Source: Frankia casuarinae (GTDB lineage Bacteria; Actinomycetota; Actinomycetes; Frankiales; Frankiaceae). Taken from it: a stretch of DNA of 64,000 bases. Positions 17,241 through 27,740 of this stretch are shown piece after piece. Numbering within the stretch: the stretch's first letter is position 1; every line of letters starts with the position of its first letter. Location of the stretch: the NCBI RefSeq assembly GCF_000013345.1, contig NC_007777.1:3658001-3722000 (forward strand), in the 5' to 3' direction. Made by a program: the position numbers and the translations under genes. Under the pieces are notes generated by a model. It had not been told where the DNA came from, made no database searches, and saw nothing but the letters and a program-made list of their open reading frames with translations.

Positions 17241-17651
17241 TCAGACGAAGGGGCGCGCAAATCCCGCTGGCCCAACCGTCATCACCCGGAACTCATTACC
17301 CTCCGGATCCTTGAGAACGTATCCGCTCTCCCCGTCGTCGTCGTACCGGGATACCCGGCGGGCACCGAGGGTCGACAACCAGCCGATCACACGCTCCGCG
17401 TCGACGGCGTAGAGATCCAGATGAAGCCGGTTACGGCCGGCATTGCGCTTCGCCCCGGGCCTGAGAAGGAGCTTGGGTCCCGCGCCGGCCGGGTGACGCA
17501 GGATCGCCCCGTCGTCACGCCGGCTCACCTCGTATCCCAATGCGGCGGACCAGAAGCGCACCATCACGTCAACGTTCAAACAGTCGACCGCGACCCGCGC
17601 CACTCGAATGCCGTTCGTCTCGAACCATGCCACCTGGGCATGATTCCGCAT
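17241..17651 (-). CDS. VOC-family (glyoxalase/bleomycin-resistance fold) protein
   Basis: A 136-residue protein with VARVAVDCLNVDVMVRFWSAALGYEVSRR, the first beta-alpha-beta module. The second module is RLHLDLYAVDAERVIGWLSTLGARRV, ending in the typical YVLKDPEGNEFRVM. The metal-ligand-like His (HLDL) and Glu (NEF) are present. This matches the single-domain 'glyoxalase-like domain' proteins common in actinobacteria, whose substrates are mostly unknown. ATG 17651 is a compromise; the frame is open 47 codons further, but the extra residues look non-coding. Confidence 0.75.
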   Translation of the reverse strand: MRNHAQVAWFETNGIRVARVAVDCLNVDVMVRFWSAALGYEVSRRDDGAILRHPAGAGPKLLLRPGAKRNAGRNRLHLDLYAVDAERVIGWLSTLGARRVSRYDDDGESGYVLKDPEGNEFRVMTVGPAGFARPFV

Positions 17652-17833
17652 TCGACGCACGCAGGCCTGCCGAGTGGGCCGCACGCTTGAGCGCACGCCC
17701 CGACAGAAGCACCAGACTGCCCCGACGGGACCATGAACGGGACAACCGCGGAGAATTTCGTGGCCAATACCGGCCCGTGGCACACCCGGCACCCTACGGA
17801 GCAGGTAGCGTTAGTCGTTTTCCACCGGCCCGC

Positions 17834-17865
17834 GACCCGGAACCTCCATGACCCGGAACCTCCAT
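17834..17865. repeat. 16-bp tandem duplication at a possible start codon
   Basis: GACCCGGAACCTCCAT occurs twice back to back. Each copy ends in a potential ATG, in different frames. It spans the first possible start of the exonuclease fusion, which makes that start less trustworthy than GTG 17959. Confidence 0.8.
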
Positions 17866-19713
17866 GACGACGTGCGGCGAGGCGGACCTGCTTTCGCATC
17901 CGGGTCCGCGGACGATCCCGGGCGCAAAACTGTCGGGGGTGGGACCTACCGTGACGCCGTGCGCCCAGATCCCGCCCCGGACCGTCCCCGGCCGCCCCGA
18001 CAGGGCAGGCTGGATGATCTCGGTCGTCCGTTGGCGGACGTGACCTTCGTCGTGTTCGACCTGGAGACGACGGGCACCTCCCCGGGACGCGACGAGATCA
18101 CCGAGATCGGCGCGGTCCGGGTCCGCGGCGGCCGGATCCTCGCCGAGATGGCCACCCTGGTCCGGCCGGGCGTCGGCATCCCTCCGATGGTCTCGGTGCT
18201 CACCGGCATCACCGACGTGATGGTGGCGACGGCGCCGCCGGTCACGCAGGTGCTGCCTACCTTCCTGGAGTTCGCCCGCGGCGCCGTTCTCGTCGCCCAC
18301 AATGCCCCGTTCGACCTCGGCTTCCTGCGCGCCGCCGTCGAGCTCTGCGGCTATCCGGTACCCGTCTGGGAGTATCTGGACACGTTGCGTATCGCCCGGC
18401 GGGTGGTCACGAGAGACGAGAGCCCCGACTGCCGGCTCACGTCGCTGGCCTCGCTGTTCCGCAGCCCGGTCGAGCCCCGCCACCGGGCGCTGGCGGACGC
18501 CCGGGCCACCGTCGACGTGCTGCACGGGCTGTTCGAACGGCTCGGCAACGCGGGCGTGACCACCCTGGAGGACCTGCACGACTACAGCTCCCGGGTGTCG
18601 CCGGCCCAGCGACGCAAACGGCATCTGGCCGACGGCCTGCCGACGGGCCCGGGTGTCTACATCTTCCGGGACGCCGACGAACGAGCCCTGTATGTCGGCA
18701 CCTCGCGTTCGGTGCGCTCCCGGGTCCGTACCTACTTCACCGCCAGCGAGCCCCGGACGCGGATGGCGGCGATGGTGGCGCTGGCCGAGCGGGTTGACGC
18801 GATCGGATGCGCGCACGCCCTGGAGGCCGAGGTCCGGGAACTGCGGCTGATCGCCGAGTACAAGCCGCCGTACAACCGCCGATCCCGCTTCCCGGAGCGC
18901 TCCGTGTATCTCAAGCTCACCGACGAGCCATTCCCACGGCTTTCACGGGTGCGCGCCGCCCGTGACGACGCGACCTATCTCGGGCCGTTCGGCAGCGTCC
19001 GCGCCGCCGACGCCGCCGCCGAGGCGCTGCTGGCCGCGGTGCCGCTGCGCCAGTGCTCCGGGCGCCTGTCCCCGCGCGTGCGCCGGTCCGCCTGTACCCT
19101 CGCCGACCTCGGCAGATGCGGAGCGCCGTGCGACGGCCGGGAGGACGTGGCGAGCTACGGCCGGCACGTCGCCGCCGCCCGGGCCGCCATCACCGGCGAT
19201 CCGGGCCGGGTCATCGCCGCCTCGACGCGGCGGATCGACCGGCTGGCCGCCGAGCGGCGCTACGAGGAGGCCGCCGTCCAGCGGGACCGGATGATCGCGT
19301 TCGTCCGCGCAGCCGCACGTGCCCAGCGGCTGTCGGCCCTCACCGGGGTCGCCGAGCTCGTCGCCGCGGCCCCGACCGCCGAGGCCGGCTGGGATCTGGC
19401 CGTAGTGCGTCACGGTCGGCTGGTGTCGGCGGCGAGCGTGCCGCCCGGTGTCGATCCGCGGCCCTGGGTCGACGCCGCGGTCGCCAGCGCCGAGACGGTG
19501 CGGCCGCGGCCCGGTCCGGCCCCGTGCGCCTCCGTCGAGGAGACCGAACGCATCGCCCGTTGGCTCGGTGGGCCTGGGGTGCGGCTCGTGCGGCTGGAGG
19601 GCGAGTGGAGCTGGCCGGCCGCGGGCGCCATCCGCGCCGCAGCCGGATTCGGTGCGGCCCCCGGCCGGTCGGTACGTGCGTATGACGGTGACGGATGGTT
19701 CCCGTCGGCCTGA
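17848..19713 (+). CDS. DEDDh exonuclease / GIY-YIG (UvrC-like) fusion nuclease
   Basis: Up to 621 residues. The first domain (about 65-235) is a DnaQ-like 3'-5' exonuclease: ExoI VVFDLETTGTSPG, ExoII AHNAPFDLGFL, ExoIII HRALADARATVDVL. The second (about 265-345) is GIY-YIG: GPGVYIFRDADERALYVGTS followed by VRSRVRTYF. UvrC-like EAEVRELRLIAEYKPPYN comes next, with Cys at CTLADLGRCGAPCDG. This 'DEDD exonuclease domain-containing' architecture is known in actinobacteria and suggests DNA repair. It is not the main UvrC, because the UvrB-binding and HhH regions are not visible. GTG 17959 (584 residues) is a plausible alternative start; the residues before it look unconserved. A hairpin follows the stop. 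Confidence 0.87.
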   Translation: MTRNLHDDVRRGGPAFASGSADDPGRKTVGGGTYRDAVRPDPAPDRPRPPRQGRLDDLGRPLADVTFVVFDLETTGTSPGRDEITEIGAVRVRGGRILAEMATLVRPGVGIPPMVSVLTGITDVMVATAPPVTQVLPTFLEFARGAVLVAHNAPFDLGFLRAAVELCGYPVPVWEYLDTLRIARRVVTRDESPDCRLTSLASLFRSPVEPRHRALADARATVDVLHGLFERLGNAGVTTLEDLHDYSSRVSPAQRRKRHLADGLPTGPGVYIFRDADERALYVGTSRSVRSRVRTYFTASEPRTRMAAMVALAERVDAIGCAHALEAEVRELRLIAEYKPPYNRRSRFPERSVYLKLTDEPFPRLSRVRAARDDATYLGPFGSVRAADAAAEALLAAVPLRQCSGRLSPRVRRSACTLADLGRCGAPCDGREDVASYGRHVAAARAAITGDPGRVIAASTRRIDRLAAERRYEEAAVQRDRMIAFVRAAARAQRLSALTGVAELVAAAPTAEAGWDLAVVRHGRLVSAASVPPGVDPRPWVDAAVASAETVRPRPGPAPCASVEETERIARWLGGPGVRLVRLEGEWSWPAAGAIRAAAGFGAAPGRSVRAYDGDGWFPSA

Positions 19714-19734
19714 CGTGACGTGCTCCGTCAGGCC
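19707..19734. terminator. hairpin between the exonuclease fusion gene and qcrB
   Basis: GGCCTGACG and CGTCAGGCC form a perfect 9-bp stem with a 10-base loop around the stop of the forward gene. It lies just beyond the stop of qcrB, so it may terminate both convergent transcripts. Confidence 0.6.
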
Positions 19735-19740
19735 GGGCGG

Positions 19741-21324
19741 CTACTGCCGGCCGCCGCCGGGTGGCTGCTTCTCCTCGACGAAGAACCCGGTCACGGCCTT
19801 GCCTGCGCGGCGCGCAAGCCCCTTGCCGTGACCGTCGCCATGCCCGTTGGCCGCCGGCAGCTCGAACCGGTCCGTCGGGACGAGCGGATGGTCGGGGACG
19901 GGAGTCGGCTTCGGGCGGTGGTCCTCCACGAACTCCCCGCTGGGAAGCTGGCGGATGATCCCGGTCTCGATGCCGTGATGCTCGATCTCGGCGTCCTTCT
20001 GGTTGAGCGCGATGCAGATCTTCTTCGTCACCGCATAGGCGATCGGTGGCACGACGATGAGCCCGATGCGGCCGGCCCAGGTCATCGCGTTCAGCGAGAT
20101 GCTGAAGGTCTTGGCGATGATGTCGTTACCACCGGAGATCATCAGCACCAGGTAGAAGCTGATCGCCATCGCGCCGATCGCGGTCCTGGTCGGCGCCTCC
20201 CGTGGCCGCTGCAGCAGGTTGTGCGGCTTCGTGTCCCCGGTGAACCTGGCTTCCAGCGCGGGATAGAGCGCCGCCAGCGTGAACAGGATGCCCGGCAGGA
20301 CGGCAGTCGGCCAGAACACCGCGGGGATGGTGTGCCCGAGCCCGCGGAACTCCCAGGGCGGCATGAGCCGGGTCGAGCCGTCGAGGAAGCCGATGTACCA
20401 GTCCGGCTGGGAGGCCGAGCTGACCTTCGACGGGTCGTACGGGCCGAACATCCAGATCGGGTTGATCTGGGCGAGACCGCCGAGCAGCGCGAGCATCGCG
20501 AAGACCAGCATGAAGAACCCGCCGGACTTCACCGCGAACACGGGGAAGACCCGGTGGCCGACGACGTTGTCCTCGGTCTTGCCCGGCCCGGGGAAGTCCG
20601 TGTGCTTCTGGTGCCACAGGATGCCCATATGCGCGCCGATCAGGGCGAGCAGGACACCCGGCACCAGCAGGATGTGCGTCACGTAGAGCCTGGGCAGGAA
20701 GTTGACGCCCGGGAACTCCCCGTTGAACACGAGGAACGACGCCCACGTCCCGATGATCGGGATGGACTGGGCGATCGAGGCCGCGATCCGCAGACCGGTG
20801 CCGGAGAGCAGGTCGTCCGGGAGCGAGTAGCCGGCGAAGCCCTCGAGCATTGACAGGGCGACCAGACCGATGCCGATCAGCCAGTTGGTCTCACGGGGCT
20901 TGCGGAACGCGCCGGTGAAGAACACCCGGAACATGTGCACGATCATCGACGCGACAAAGACCAGCGCGGCCCAGTGGTGGATCTGGCGGAACACCAGACC
21001 GGCCCGGGTGTCGAAGCTGATGTCCAGCGTCGAGGCGTAGGCCCGGCTCATCTCCACGCCCTTGAGCGGGACGTAGGAACCGTTGTAGATGACCTCGGTG
21101 TTCGACGGGTCGAAGAACAGAGTCAGGTAGATGCCCGTCAGCAGCAGCACGACGAAGCTGTAGAGGGCGATCTCCCCGATCATGAACGACCAGTGGTCGG
21201 GGAAGACCTTGTTCAGGTTGCGCCGCAGAAAGGCCTGGTTGCCGAACCGTTCGTCGAGCTCACGGTTGGCCTTCCGGATCGGGCCCGGCCGCTTGACGAA
21301 CTCGGGGGCGGATGCGGTGGTCAT
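19741..21324 (-). CDS. qcrB: cytochrome bc1 complex cytochrome b subunit
   Basis: A 527-residue integral membrane subunit that binds haems bL and bH and forms the quinol sites of the actinobacterial bc1-aa3 supercomplex. Haem-ligand segments include [20 protein letters not shown] and [20 protein letters not shown]. The long C-terminal extension (after about 420) carries extra helices and a His/Gly-rich soluble tail, typical of actinobacterial QcrB. Its ATG overlaps the stop of qcrA as ATGA. It is the last gene of ctaE-qcrC-qcrA-qcrB. Confidence 0.96.
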   Translation of the reverse strand: MTTASAPEFVKRPGPIRKANRELDERFGNQAFLRRNLNKVFPDHWSFMIGEIALYSFVVLLLTGIYLTLFFDPSNTEVIYNGSYVPLKGVEMSRAYASTLDISFDTRAGLVFRQIHHWAALVFVASMIVHMFRVFFTGAFRKPRETNWLIGIGLVALSMLEGFAGYSLPDDLLSGTGLRIAASIAQSIPIIGTWASFLVFNGEFPGVNFLPRLYVTHILLVPGVLLALIGAHMGILWHQKHTDFPGPGKTEDNVVGHRVFPVFAVKSGGFFMLVFAMLALLGGLAQINPIWMFGPYDPSKVSSASQPDWYIGFLDGSTRLMPPWEFRGLGHTIPAVFWPTAVLPGILFTLAALYPALEARFTGDTKPHNLLQRPREAPTRTAIGAMAISFYLVLMISGGNDIIAKTFSISLNAMTWAGRIGLIVVPPIAYAVTKKICIALNQKDAEIEHHGIETGIIRQLPSGEFVEDHRPKPTPVPDHPLVPTDRFELPAANGHGDGHGKGLARRAGKAVTGFFVEEKQPPGGGRQ

Positions 21325-22643
21325 GAGCGCTCCCAGAAGGCGGCACCGACGGGCTCGTGGTAGTCACCGTCACGGGCGTAGAGGAACCCGTCCTTGTCCG
21401 CGGCGATGGCAAGCTGTGGCAGGGACCGGCTGGCCGGCCCGAAAATCGCCCGACAGCCGTCCCGCACGTCGAAGACGGACTGGTGGCAGGGGCAGAGCAG
21501 ATGATGGGTCTGCTGTTCGTACAGGCTGACCGGGCAGCCGGCGTGCGTGCAGATCTTGGAGTAGGCGACGTGGCCGTCGACGCCCCAGTCCTCCCGGCCC
21601 TTGCGGGGGCGGTCGACCCCCGGTGGCAGCCGGATGAGCAGCGTCGTGCTGTCGGCCTTGGTCTGGACATCGGTCTTCGGCTGGTACGCAACGGTGCCGT
21701 CGGACTCGGTCACCGGAACGGCCGGGAACACCGTCTCGATGCCGCCGATGGCGACGTCGCCGAGCTTGACGTAACGGCCGTCCTCCGTGACGAGGCGGGC
21801 ACCCTTCACCCAGCTCGTGTGGTCGAGCTTCTTGCCCGGCTTGGTGTTCGTCAGGTTCAGCAGCGGCACCACGATCAGCCCGCCGAGCACGGTGCCCGCC
21901 CCGAGCAGGGTGCGGCGCAGCAACGGGTAGCGCGCGAGGCCGGTGTCGGCGAACCCGGCCGCGATCTCCTCCTCGGTGACGGCGATCTCCTCCTTGGAGG
22001 AGGCGAACGCGTGGCGCTCCTGCACGGCCTGCTCGTGCGGCATCAGCCGCTTGGCCCACAGGATCAGGCCGATGCCGAGCCCACCGACGGCGAGGCCCAG
22101 CGCGGCCCCGAGGGAGGGGGTGTAGTACGCCTTGTACTTGTCACCGACGAAGTTGGTGACAACGAACCCGACGGTGCCGATCACCGAGATCAGGAACCAG
22201 CCGGCAATCAGCCGCTCCGCCCGCCGCTCGGCCCGGCGGTCCACGTCCTGCGCGCGCGGCGGACGGACGGTCACCCCACCGGCGGCCCGCTCCCCGTAGG
22301 TCGGCTGGATGACCCCCGCCTGCGGGCGAACGGCCGTGGTCGCGGGCTCACGGGTCGAATCGGTCTGGTGGGGCGGCGTGCCCAAGGCCTCCGGGCCGTC
22401 CGACGTCCCGGCCGGGACGTCCGGGCCGCCGGCGGACACCCCGGATCCCCCGGCGGGCTGGCCGGAGGTGTCCACCGGGTGTTTCGCCCTTCTGAAGATG
22501 CTGCTCATCGAGTCCTGGTCAGATTCGTCGGCCGGTTCGCCCTGGTAGCCCGGGTAGTGCATGCGCCGGTCCGTCGGAACGGACGGCTGGTCCGCACCGG
22601 AATCCGCCGGCCCCGGCGTGCCCCGGCCCGTCTGGTCACTCAT
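21321..22643 (-). CDS. qcrA: Rieske iron-sulfur subunit of cytochrome bc1 complex
   Basis: A 440-residue protein. The C-terminal Rieske domain has [12 protein letters not shown] and CPCHQSVFD, giving two Cys and two His ligands for the 2Fe-2S cluster. Three hydrophobic segments precede it ([52 protein letters not shown]), the three-helix anchor of actinobacterial QcrA. The first 130 residues are a Pro/Gly/Asp-rich cytoplasmic region, longer than usual. ATG 22643 overlaps the qcrC stop (ATGA); an in-frame start ten codons earlier is not favoured. Confidence 0.94.
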   Translation of the reverse strand: MSDQTGRGTPGPADSGADQPSVPTDRRMHYPGYQGEPADESDQDSMSSIFRRAKHPVDTSGQPAGGSGVSAGGPDVPAGTSDGPEALGTPPHQTDSTREPATTAVRPQAGVIQPTYGERAAGGVTVRPPRAQDVDRRAERRAERLIAGWFLISVIGTVGFVVTNFVGDKYKAYYTPSLGAALGLAVGGLGIGLILWAKRLMPHEQAVQERHAFASSKEEIAVTEEEIAAGFADTGLARYPLLRRTLLGAGTVLGGLIVVPLLNLTNTKPGKKLDHTSWVKGARLVTEDGRYVKLGDVAIGGIETVFPAVPVTESDGTVAYQPKTDVQTKADSTTLLIRLPPGVDRPRKGREDWGVDGHVAYSKICTHAGCPVSLYEQQTHHLLCPCHQSVFDVRDGCRAIFGPASRSLPQLAIAADKDGFLYARDGDYHEPVGAAFWERS

Positions 22644-23566
22644 ACCTTCTGCCTCGCTCCGATCCACAGGCACACACCCAGCAGGGCACCGACGCCCACC
22701 AGCCAGGCCAGCAGTCCCTCGGGCACCGGACCGTAGTTACCGAGGCTGTACCCACCGGCGCTCGGCGCTTCCTTCATGTGCTTGATGTAGGCCGCGATCG
22801 CGGTCGCGTCCTCCTCGTTGAGCTGGCGCGGGCCGAACACCGGCATCGACTCCGGCCCGGTCCGCATGGCCTCGACGACCTGCACCGGGGTGGCCTCGCT
22901 CAGCGAGGGGGCGAACTTGCCGTAGGTCAGCGGCGCGCCCTGCCCGACGGCCTGATGGCACTGCGCGCAGTTGGCCCGATACAACTCGCCGCCGTGCGAC
23001 AGGTCGGCGTCGTTGAGCGCCGCGTCCGTGACCTTCGGCACCTCCTCGCCGCCGCCAAGGCTCTGGATGTACGCGGCGAGCTGGTCGATCTGGGTCGCCG
23101 AGTAGATCGGGGGCTTGCGGTCGGCCTGCGCGGCGGGGGCGGCCAGCGGCATCCGGCCGGTCGACACCTGGAAGTCCACCGCGGCGGCGCCGACGCCGAT
23201 GAGGCTGGGCCCGGTGTTCGTGCCCTGCGCTCCCAGCCCGTGGCAGGTCGAGCAGCCCTGCAGGTACAGCGCCCGGCCCTGCCGGACCGCCTCGTTGGCG
23301 TCCGGGGTCTGCGCGGCGTTGCCGCCCGGCGCCAGCACCGTCCACAGCACCCCCGTGGCCAGCAGGCCGAGGACCATGACCAGCGCGGAGGACCTCCGGC
23401 GGCGGCGCGCGGACGAACGGCGTCCGCGCGAGAACCGCTTCGTGGCGGCGACCGACACCGAGGATCGCGACGCCGCAGTGCCCGACGCCGGGGTGCCCGA
23501 CGGTGGGATGCCCGACGGCGTGTCCGAGGATGACGAGGTGCCCGAGGATGCAGTCATGTCGCTCAC
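22640..23566 (-). CDS. qcrC: di-haem cytochrome c subunit of bc1 complex
   Basis: A 308-residue protein that carries electrons from the Rieske centre to cytochrome oxidase without a soluble cytochrome c. Two c-type haem motifs, CSTCHGL and CAQCHQA, lie in two successive cytochrome c domains, with probable Met ligands in TGRMPL and PESMPVFGP. An N-terminal Ser/Thr/Pro-rich stretch precedes the signal/anchor helix [22 protein letters not shown]-terminal helix ([20 protein letters not shown]) anchors it. The GTG start overlaps the ctaE stop (GTGA); ATG three codons later is an alternative. Confidence 0.95.
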   Translation of the reverse strand: MSDMTASSGTSSSSDTPSGIPPSGTPASGTAASRSSVSVAATKRFSRGRRSSARRRRRSSALVMVLGLLATGVLWTVLAPGGNAAQTPDANEAVRQGRALYLQGCSTCHGLGAQGTNTGPSLIGVGAAAVDFQVSTGRMPLAAPAAQADRKPPIYSATQIDQLAAYIQSLGGGEEVPKVTDAALNDADLSHGGELYRANCAQCHQAVGQGAPLTYGKFAPSLSEATPVQVVEAMRTGPESMPVFGPRQLNEEDATAIAAYIKHMKEAPSAGGYSLGNYGPVPEGLLAWLVGVGALLGVCLWIGARQKV

Positions 23567-24201
23567 TGGAGGAGGTAGATGGTCGCGAAGAGGGCGATCC
23601 AGACAACGTCGACGAAGTGCCAGTAGTACGACACGACGATCGCCGAGGTCGCCTTCTCCGGTGTGAAGCGCCCGTACGTCGATCGGCCCAGCACCATCAA
23701 GAAGGCGACGAGACCGCCGATCACATGGAGCCCGTGGAAACCGGTGGTCAGGTAGTACACCGATCCGTAGGCGTGCGATGCCATCGTGAACTTGTTCTCG
23801 CTGAAGTACTCGTTCGCCTGGCCGCCGACGAACACCAGACCCATGATCAGCGAGATCAGGTACCAGCGCCGTAGCCCGTACACGTCACCACGCTCGGCGG
23901 CGAACACGCCGAGCTGGCAGGTGACGCTGGACAGGACCAGGATCACGGTGAAGAACAACGCGTACCCGACGTGCAGCTCCACGGGTCCGTGTTCGGATCC
24001 GGCGGGGTCGCCGGTGACCGGCGGCCAGTTGCCGCTGTTGACCGAACGGATCGTGAAGTACATCGCGAACAGGGACGCGAAGAACATCAGCTCCGACGAC
24101 AGCCACACGACCGTGCCAACCGAGACCATCGAGGGACGGTTGGCCGTCGGGTGTGGTGGAGGAGCCTTCTCGAGGACGGGGGCTGAGGCCACGTCGGTCA
24201 T
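23563..24201 (-). CDS. ctaE: cytochrome c oxidase subunit III
   Basis: A 212-residue membrane protein with five predicted helices, the short actinobacterial form. The [27 protein letters not shown] and terminal [20 protein letters not shown] segments are subunit III signatures. ATG 24201 is chosen because residues from [12 protein letters not shown] match family N-termini; the frame is open far upstream without coding character. It is the first gene of the four-gene overlapping operon with qcrCAB. Confidence 0.94.
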   Translation of the reverse strand: MTDVASAPVLEKAPPPHPTANRPSMVSVGTVVWLSSELMFFASLFAMYFTIRSVNSGNWPPVTGDPAGSEHGPVELHVGYALFFTVILVLSSVTCQLGVFAAERGDVYGLRRWYLISLIMGLVFVGGQANEYFSENKFTMASHAYGSVYYLTTGFHGLHVIGGLVAFLMVLGRSTYGRFTPEKATSAIVVSYYWHFVDVVWIALFATIYLLQ

Positions 24202-24529
24202 TCTGGCACGGGACGGCCCACGCGCCACTGTAGGTTCGACGTTCGGTAGGACTACGACCCGTCGATGACCGCCCCGAATCATCGTGGCGGCTGCCTCGCC
24301 TGCCCGGCAAAGCCCTGCCGTAGCTGGAAAAACGCAGGTCACAGCGATGTCAGTTGGCCTACGAACGACGCGGAGCGACAAGGCTGACCCGGCCGATGTT
24401 GCGTGCCTCACCCGCGACACACCGGCCCGCCAGCGCCCTCCGGCGGGCACAGTCGAGCCAACACGGACACCCCCGACCGCGCCGTGACCCCCGACCGTGA
24501 CGTGACGTGACGCCGGGCCGGGGCGGGCC
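24202..24529. other. 328-bp intergenic region upstream of ctaE
   Basis: Presumed promoter region of the ctaE-qcrCAB operon. A run of three CGTGA pentamers is near 24499. No gene and no confident promoter were identified. Confidence 0.4.
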
Positions 24530-24985
24530 TCAGCCGGACATCGCGGCGAGCGCCCGCAGGCCGTCCGCCGGCAGGGCGATGCCGCCCTCCGAGCCGGGAT
24601 CGACCGCGAGCAGAAGATCGTCGGACGGCCAGATCCGGCCCAGGGCCGCCACCTGGACCGTGCGGTAACGCGCCACCTCCGGCAGCGCCTCGGCCAGGCG
24701 TTGCTCAGAGGTGAACGTCGGGACGAACTGGGTGCCGTCCTGCCGTTCGGCCACCGGCAGCTGCAGGAGGCTGTCGTCCTCCTCCGACAGATCGGTGATG
24801 TCGTTACCGAGGTCGGGCAACAGGACCTCGGCGGCGGCGAGGTCACCGAGCGCGGCCCACTCGTCCTTGCCCTCGGCGAGGCGGTGCAGCGCGGCCCGCG
24901 CGGCCGTGCCCTGCGCGGAGGGGACGCCGGGCGGGACGGCGGCGCCGGGGCGGATGCGGTCGGGACGTAGCTGGTCATCGGTCAC
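24530..24985 (-). CDS. SseB-family protein
   Basis: A 151-residue protein resembling the SseB N-terminal domain found widely in actinobacteria: [27 protein letters not shown], a central [26 protein letters not shown], and a final [19 protein letters not shown]. Despite the name there is no type III secretion system here; the function of the domain in actinobacteria is unknown. It stands 328 bp upstream of ctaE on the same strand. Confidence 0.8.
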   Translation of the reverse strand: MTDDQLRPDRIRPGAAVPPGVPSAQGTAARAALHRLAEGKDEWAALGDLAAAEVLLPDLGNDITDLSEEDDSLLQLPVAERQDGTQFVPTFTSEQRLAEALPEVARYRTVQVAALGRIWPSDDLLLAVDPGSEGGIALPADGLRALAAMSG

Positions 24986-25140
24986 GGGTGGCTCCCTGAC
25001 GTGGATGAACGTGCTGACGTTGACGGGCGGACGGACGTGCCGACACGGACGCGTGCCCTAGATGTTCCGCCTACCCATCCCGCGGCGCGCGAACCGACTA
25101 CCCGCGGATGCGTCCGACCTCACCCGCGACGGGGACCCGC

Positions 25141-25180
25141 GGCCGTGACCGGCCGTGGCCAGCCGTGACCAGCCGTGACC
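25141..25180. repeat. four tandem 10-bp repeats
   Basis: Four decamers of pattern RGCCGTGRCC (GGCCGTGACC, GGCCGTGGCC, AGCCGTGACC, AGCCGTGACC) between the DUF3501 gene and the SseB-like gene. A partial GTGACCGG follows. Confidence 0.8.
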
Positions 25181-25211
25181 GTGACCGGCAGGCAGCGGCC
25201 GGGTGAGCCGG

Positions 25212-25808
25212 TCAGGACCGCAACGCGAGATCCGCGATGAGGACACGCCGGGTAGCTCCGGTCAACGGCGTCGCCTCGCTGTACTCCGGGTGTTCCACGA
25301 CAAGCTCGACCGGCACGCCGGGGTCGCGGAAGGCGTCCCGGAGCGAATCGGTCAGCGCGAAGCGCACCATGTGCACGGAGACGGTCTCGGTGGGCATGTC
25401 GGGATCCTCGTCAAGGCCGGGGATCTCCTCGCCCGCCACCCGGATTCCGCCGATCTCCAGGGCGAGACTGTGCTGCAGCCCGGCAAGCCGCCCCAACTCC
25501 TCGCGGACGGTCTCCAGAACCGAGAGCTCGATGAACACCGTCGCCGTGAGGACGTGGCTGGAGGGTAGCAGGCGGGAGTAGGCATCGATCTCGTGGGCGA
25601 CGTCGGCGGAGGCGGTCAACCGCTCGGTGTAGACCATCTCCTGCACCTGGTAGCGCAGCGTCTGCTCGTTTTCGAACTCGAGGACGACGATGTCCCCGAC
25701 CCGTACCCGGCGTTCGGCGCGCACCAGGATCATCTGGCTGCGCAGCCGCAGCCGGCGCTCCGCGTACGCCTGGTGGTCGGTGGTGATGTCGGCGATGGTC
25801 AGCGCCAC
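25212..25808 (-). CDS. DUF3501 family protein
   Basis: A 198-residue protein matching DUF3501: [37 protein letters not shown], then [20 protein letters not shown], an [10 protein letters not shown] block, and [17 protein letters not shown]. Family members commonly sit beside rubrerythrin or Fe-S oxidoreductases and are thought to act in oxidative-stress handling; the biochemical role is unknown. GTG 25808 has AGGAGA at good spacing and begins the conserved domain. It follows rubrerythrin by 185 bp, with a strong hairpin in the gap. Confidence 0.85.
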   Translation of the reverse strand: MALTIADITTDHQAYAERRLRLRSQMILVRAERRVRVGDIVVLEFENEQTLRYQVQEMVYTERLTASADVAHEIDAYSRLLPSSHVLTATVFIELSVLETVREELGRLAGLQHSLALEIGGIRVAGEEIPGLDEDPDMPTETVSVHMVRFALTDSLRDAFRDPGVPVELVVEHPEYSEATPLTGATRRVLIADLALRS

Positions 25809-25920
25809 CGTGCGATCTCCTGTCCGGAAATGCTGGGATCCGTAAACGGGCGGGCGGTCCAGGAACGGCCGAGGGCCCACGAATCGGCCGAGGGCCCACG
25901 GCGCGGGAGCGACGATGCGA

Positions 25921-25968
25921 GCCGGGGTGGCGACGAGGGACTACTGGCATCGCCCCCGCCACCCCGGC
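25921..25968 (-). terminator. hairpin between rubrerythrin and DUF3501 genes
   Basis: GCCGGGGTGGCG pairs perfectly with CGCCACCCCGGC (12 bp) across a 24-base loop. It lies 25 bp past the rubrerythrin stop and could end or attenuate the fur-rubrerythrin transcript before DUF3501. Confidence 0.6.
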
Positions 25969-25993
25969 CCGGTAGATCGAGAAACCCCGACGA

Positions 25994-26434
<441 letters not shown>

Positions 26435-26458
26435 GAAGCGCTCCTTGTGGATGGGTGT

Positions 26459-26899
26459 TCACTGTTGGCCGGTCCCGGCCGCGCCGCGGGCCGGGCCGGA
26501 GCCGTTCGCCTGACAGTCCGGGCACAGCCCCCGGAACCGCAGGTCGTACCCGGTGATGGCGAATCCCGAGCGACACGCGATCTGGGCCATCATCCCGTCG
26601 AGGACGGGATGATCAATATCGACCGCCCGACGGCATCCGTCGCAGACCACGTGGTCGTGACGACTCGTGTTGGCGTCGTACCGGGCCGCCGTGCCGTCGC
26701 CCAGGTTCAGCTCGAGCGCTCGGCCGGCGGATACCAGCAACGCCAGTGTGCGGTACACGGTCGCACTGCCGATCCCCGGGGATACGGTCCGCACCCGCTC
26801 GTGGACCTCGGCCGCGGTCGGATGGTCGCGGGCGGCAGCCAGCACCGCCAGCACGGCCATCCGCTGCGGAGTGAGACGAAGATCGGTCTGGTCGTTCAT
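26459..26899 (-). CDS. Fur-family metalloregulator (PerR-like)
   Basis: A 146-residue repressor. The winged helix is RLTPQRMAVLAVLAAARDHPTAAEV through GSATVYRTLALLVSAG. The metal region includes HDHVVCDGCRRAVDIDHP, and a second CPDC pair near the end completes the structural Cys4 zinc site. Co-location with rubrerythrin suggests peroxide sensing (PerR) rather than bulk iron control, but Zur or Fur cannot be ruled out. A perfect TGAGAA-n3-TTCTCA palindrome about 100 bp upstream suggests autoregulation of the fur-rubrerythrin unit. Confidence 0.9.
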   Translation of the reverse strand: MNDQTDLRLTPQRMAVLAVLAAARDHPTAAEVHERVRTVSPGIGSATVYRTLALLVSAGRALELNLGDGTAARYDANTSRHDHVVCDGCRRAVDIDHPVLDGMMAQIACRSGFAITGYDLRFRGLCPDCQANGSGPARGAAGTGQQ

Positions 26900-27292
26900 A
26901 GGATCACGCCCGTCGTACGGCGGTGGAACGCCCCAGGCCGCCGGCGATCACGCTCGAGGCGTCACATGGTCCGGCCGGCATCAGGATCCACCGGTTGAGA
27001 ACGATTCTCAGTATCACTCCCGGGACGATCCGAAGGCAACCAGGGAGCTGTGATCCCGACCTCACCCGGCCCGGCGAGGGCCAGTCGGGCGATGCGACAC
27101 GGGTCACGTCCAACGGTCCGCGGGAGGTAGCCTGCACAGGACAACTCTCACATGGCAGCGTCCACTTCCGAGGCGCCCGGAGCTCCGGGTGCCTGGAGTT
27201 CCGAGGTGCCTGGAGGGCGGTCCGCAGTTCACCGCTGGTCGGCTCGCCGCCGGTCGGCGGTGGTCACCTCTCGCGAAAGGCCCGCGGACGAC
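26900..27292. other. 393-bp divergent control region
   Basis: Holds promoters for fur (reverse) and the receiver-like gene (forward). It contains the Fur-type palindrome and, near 27167-27217, short imperfect repeats of TCCGAGG/CTGGAG pattern. No gene seen. Confidence 0.45.
26996..27010. promoter_or_regulatory. Fur/PerR/Zur-type operator
   Basis: TGAGAACGATTCTCA is a perfect 6-3-6 inverted repeat and fits the general Fur-family pattern TGANAATNATTNTCA closely. It lies 97 bp upstream of the fur start codon and is AT-rich against its surroundings, as expected for a selected site. Confidence 0.7.
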
Positions 27293-27721
27293 ATGAGCAC
27301 CGTCCTCGTCTACGCCGACCGAGCGGATGTGCGCGAACACGTCCGGAACGCGATCGGCCGTCTCCCCGCCGCCGACCTCGGTCCGATCGAGTTCGTCGAG
27401 GCCACCGACGCCCCCGAGGCGATCGGCGTAGTCGATCATCACGAGGCGGATCTGTGCGTCTTCGACGCGGAGGCCACCCCCAGCGGGGGCATGGGGCTCT
27501 GCCGGCAGCTGAAGAACGAGGTCACCAACTGTCCGCCGACCATCCTGCTGGTCGCCCGCCCGGACGACCGCTGGCTCGCCACCTGGTCCCAGGCGGATGC
27601 GGTGGTCACCCATCCGATCGATCCGGGTCTACTCACCGAGGCGGTCGTGACACTGCTGCGGGCGCGTGCCGGCGGCGCCGTGGCCCGTCGGCCGCTCACC
27701 GGCGCCCAGCTCGCCCACTGA
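27293..27721 (+). CDS. receiver-like (CheY-fold) protein
   Basis: A 142-residue protein, [21 protein letters not shown] followed by alternating strands and helices. The predicted phospho-acceptor position is [18 protein letters not shown], where the strand ends in [12 protein letters not shown] and [13 protein letters not shown] follow. No output domain is present. The acidic pocket is partly altered (one Asp near residue 8 where two are usual), so phosphorylation is uncertain. Similar stand-alone proteins sit just before trpD in actinobacteria. It ends 19 bp before trpD. Confidence 0.78.
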   Translation: MSTVLVYADRADVREHVRNAIGRLPAADLGPIEFVEATDAPEAIGVVDHHEADLCVFDAEATPSGGMGLCRQLKNEVTNCPPTILLVARPDDRWLATWSQADAVVTHPIDPGLLTEAVVTLLRARAGGAVARRPLTGAQLAH

Positions 27722-27740
27722 GATCCAGGGCTTCCGAGGT

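Noticed and set aside
24202-24978. N-terminal extension of ctaE through the upstream gap
   Set aside because: The extra residues are Arg/Pro/Ser-rich, overlap the SseB-like gene in another frame, and subunit III normally starts at the chosen ATG.
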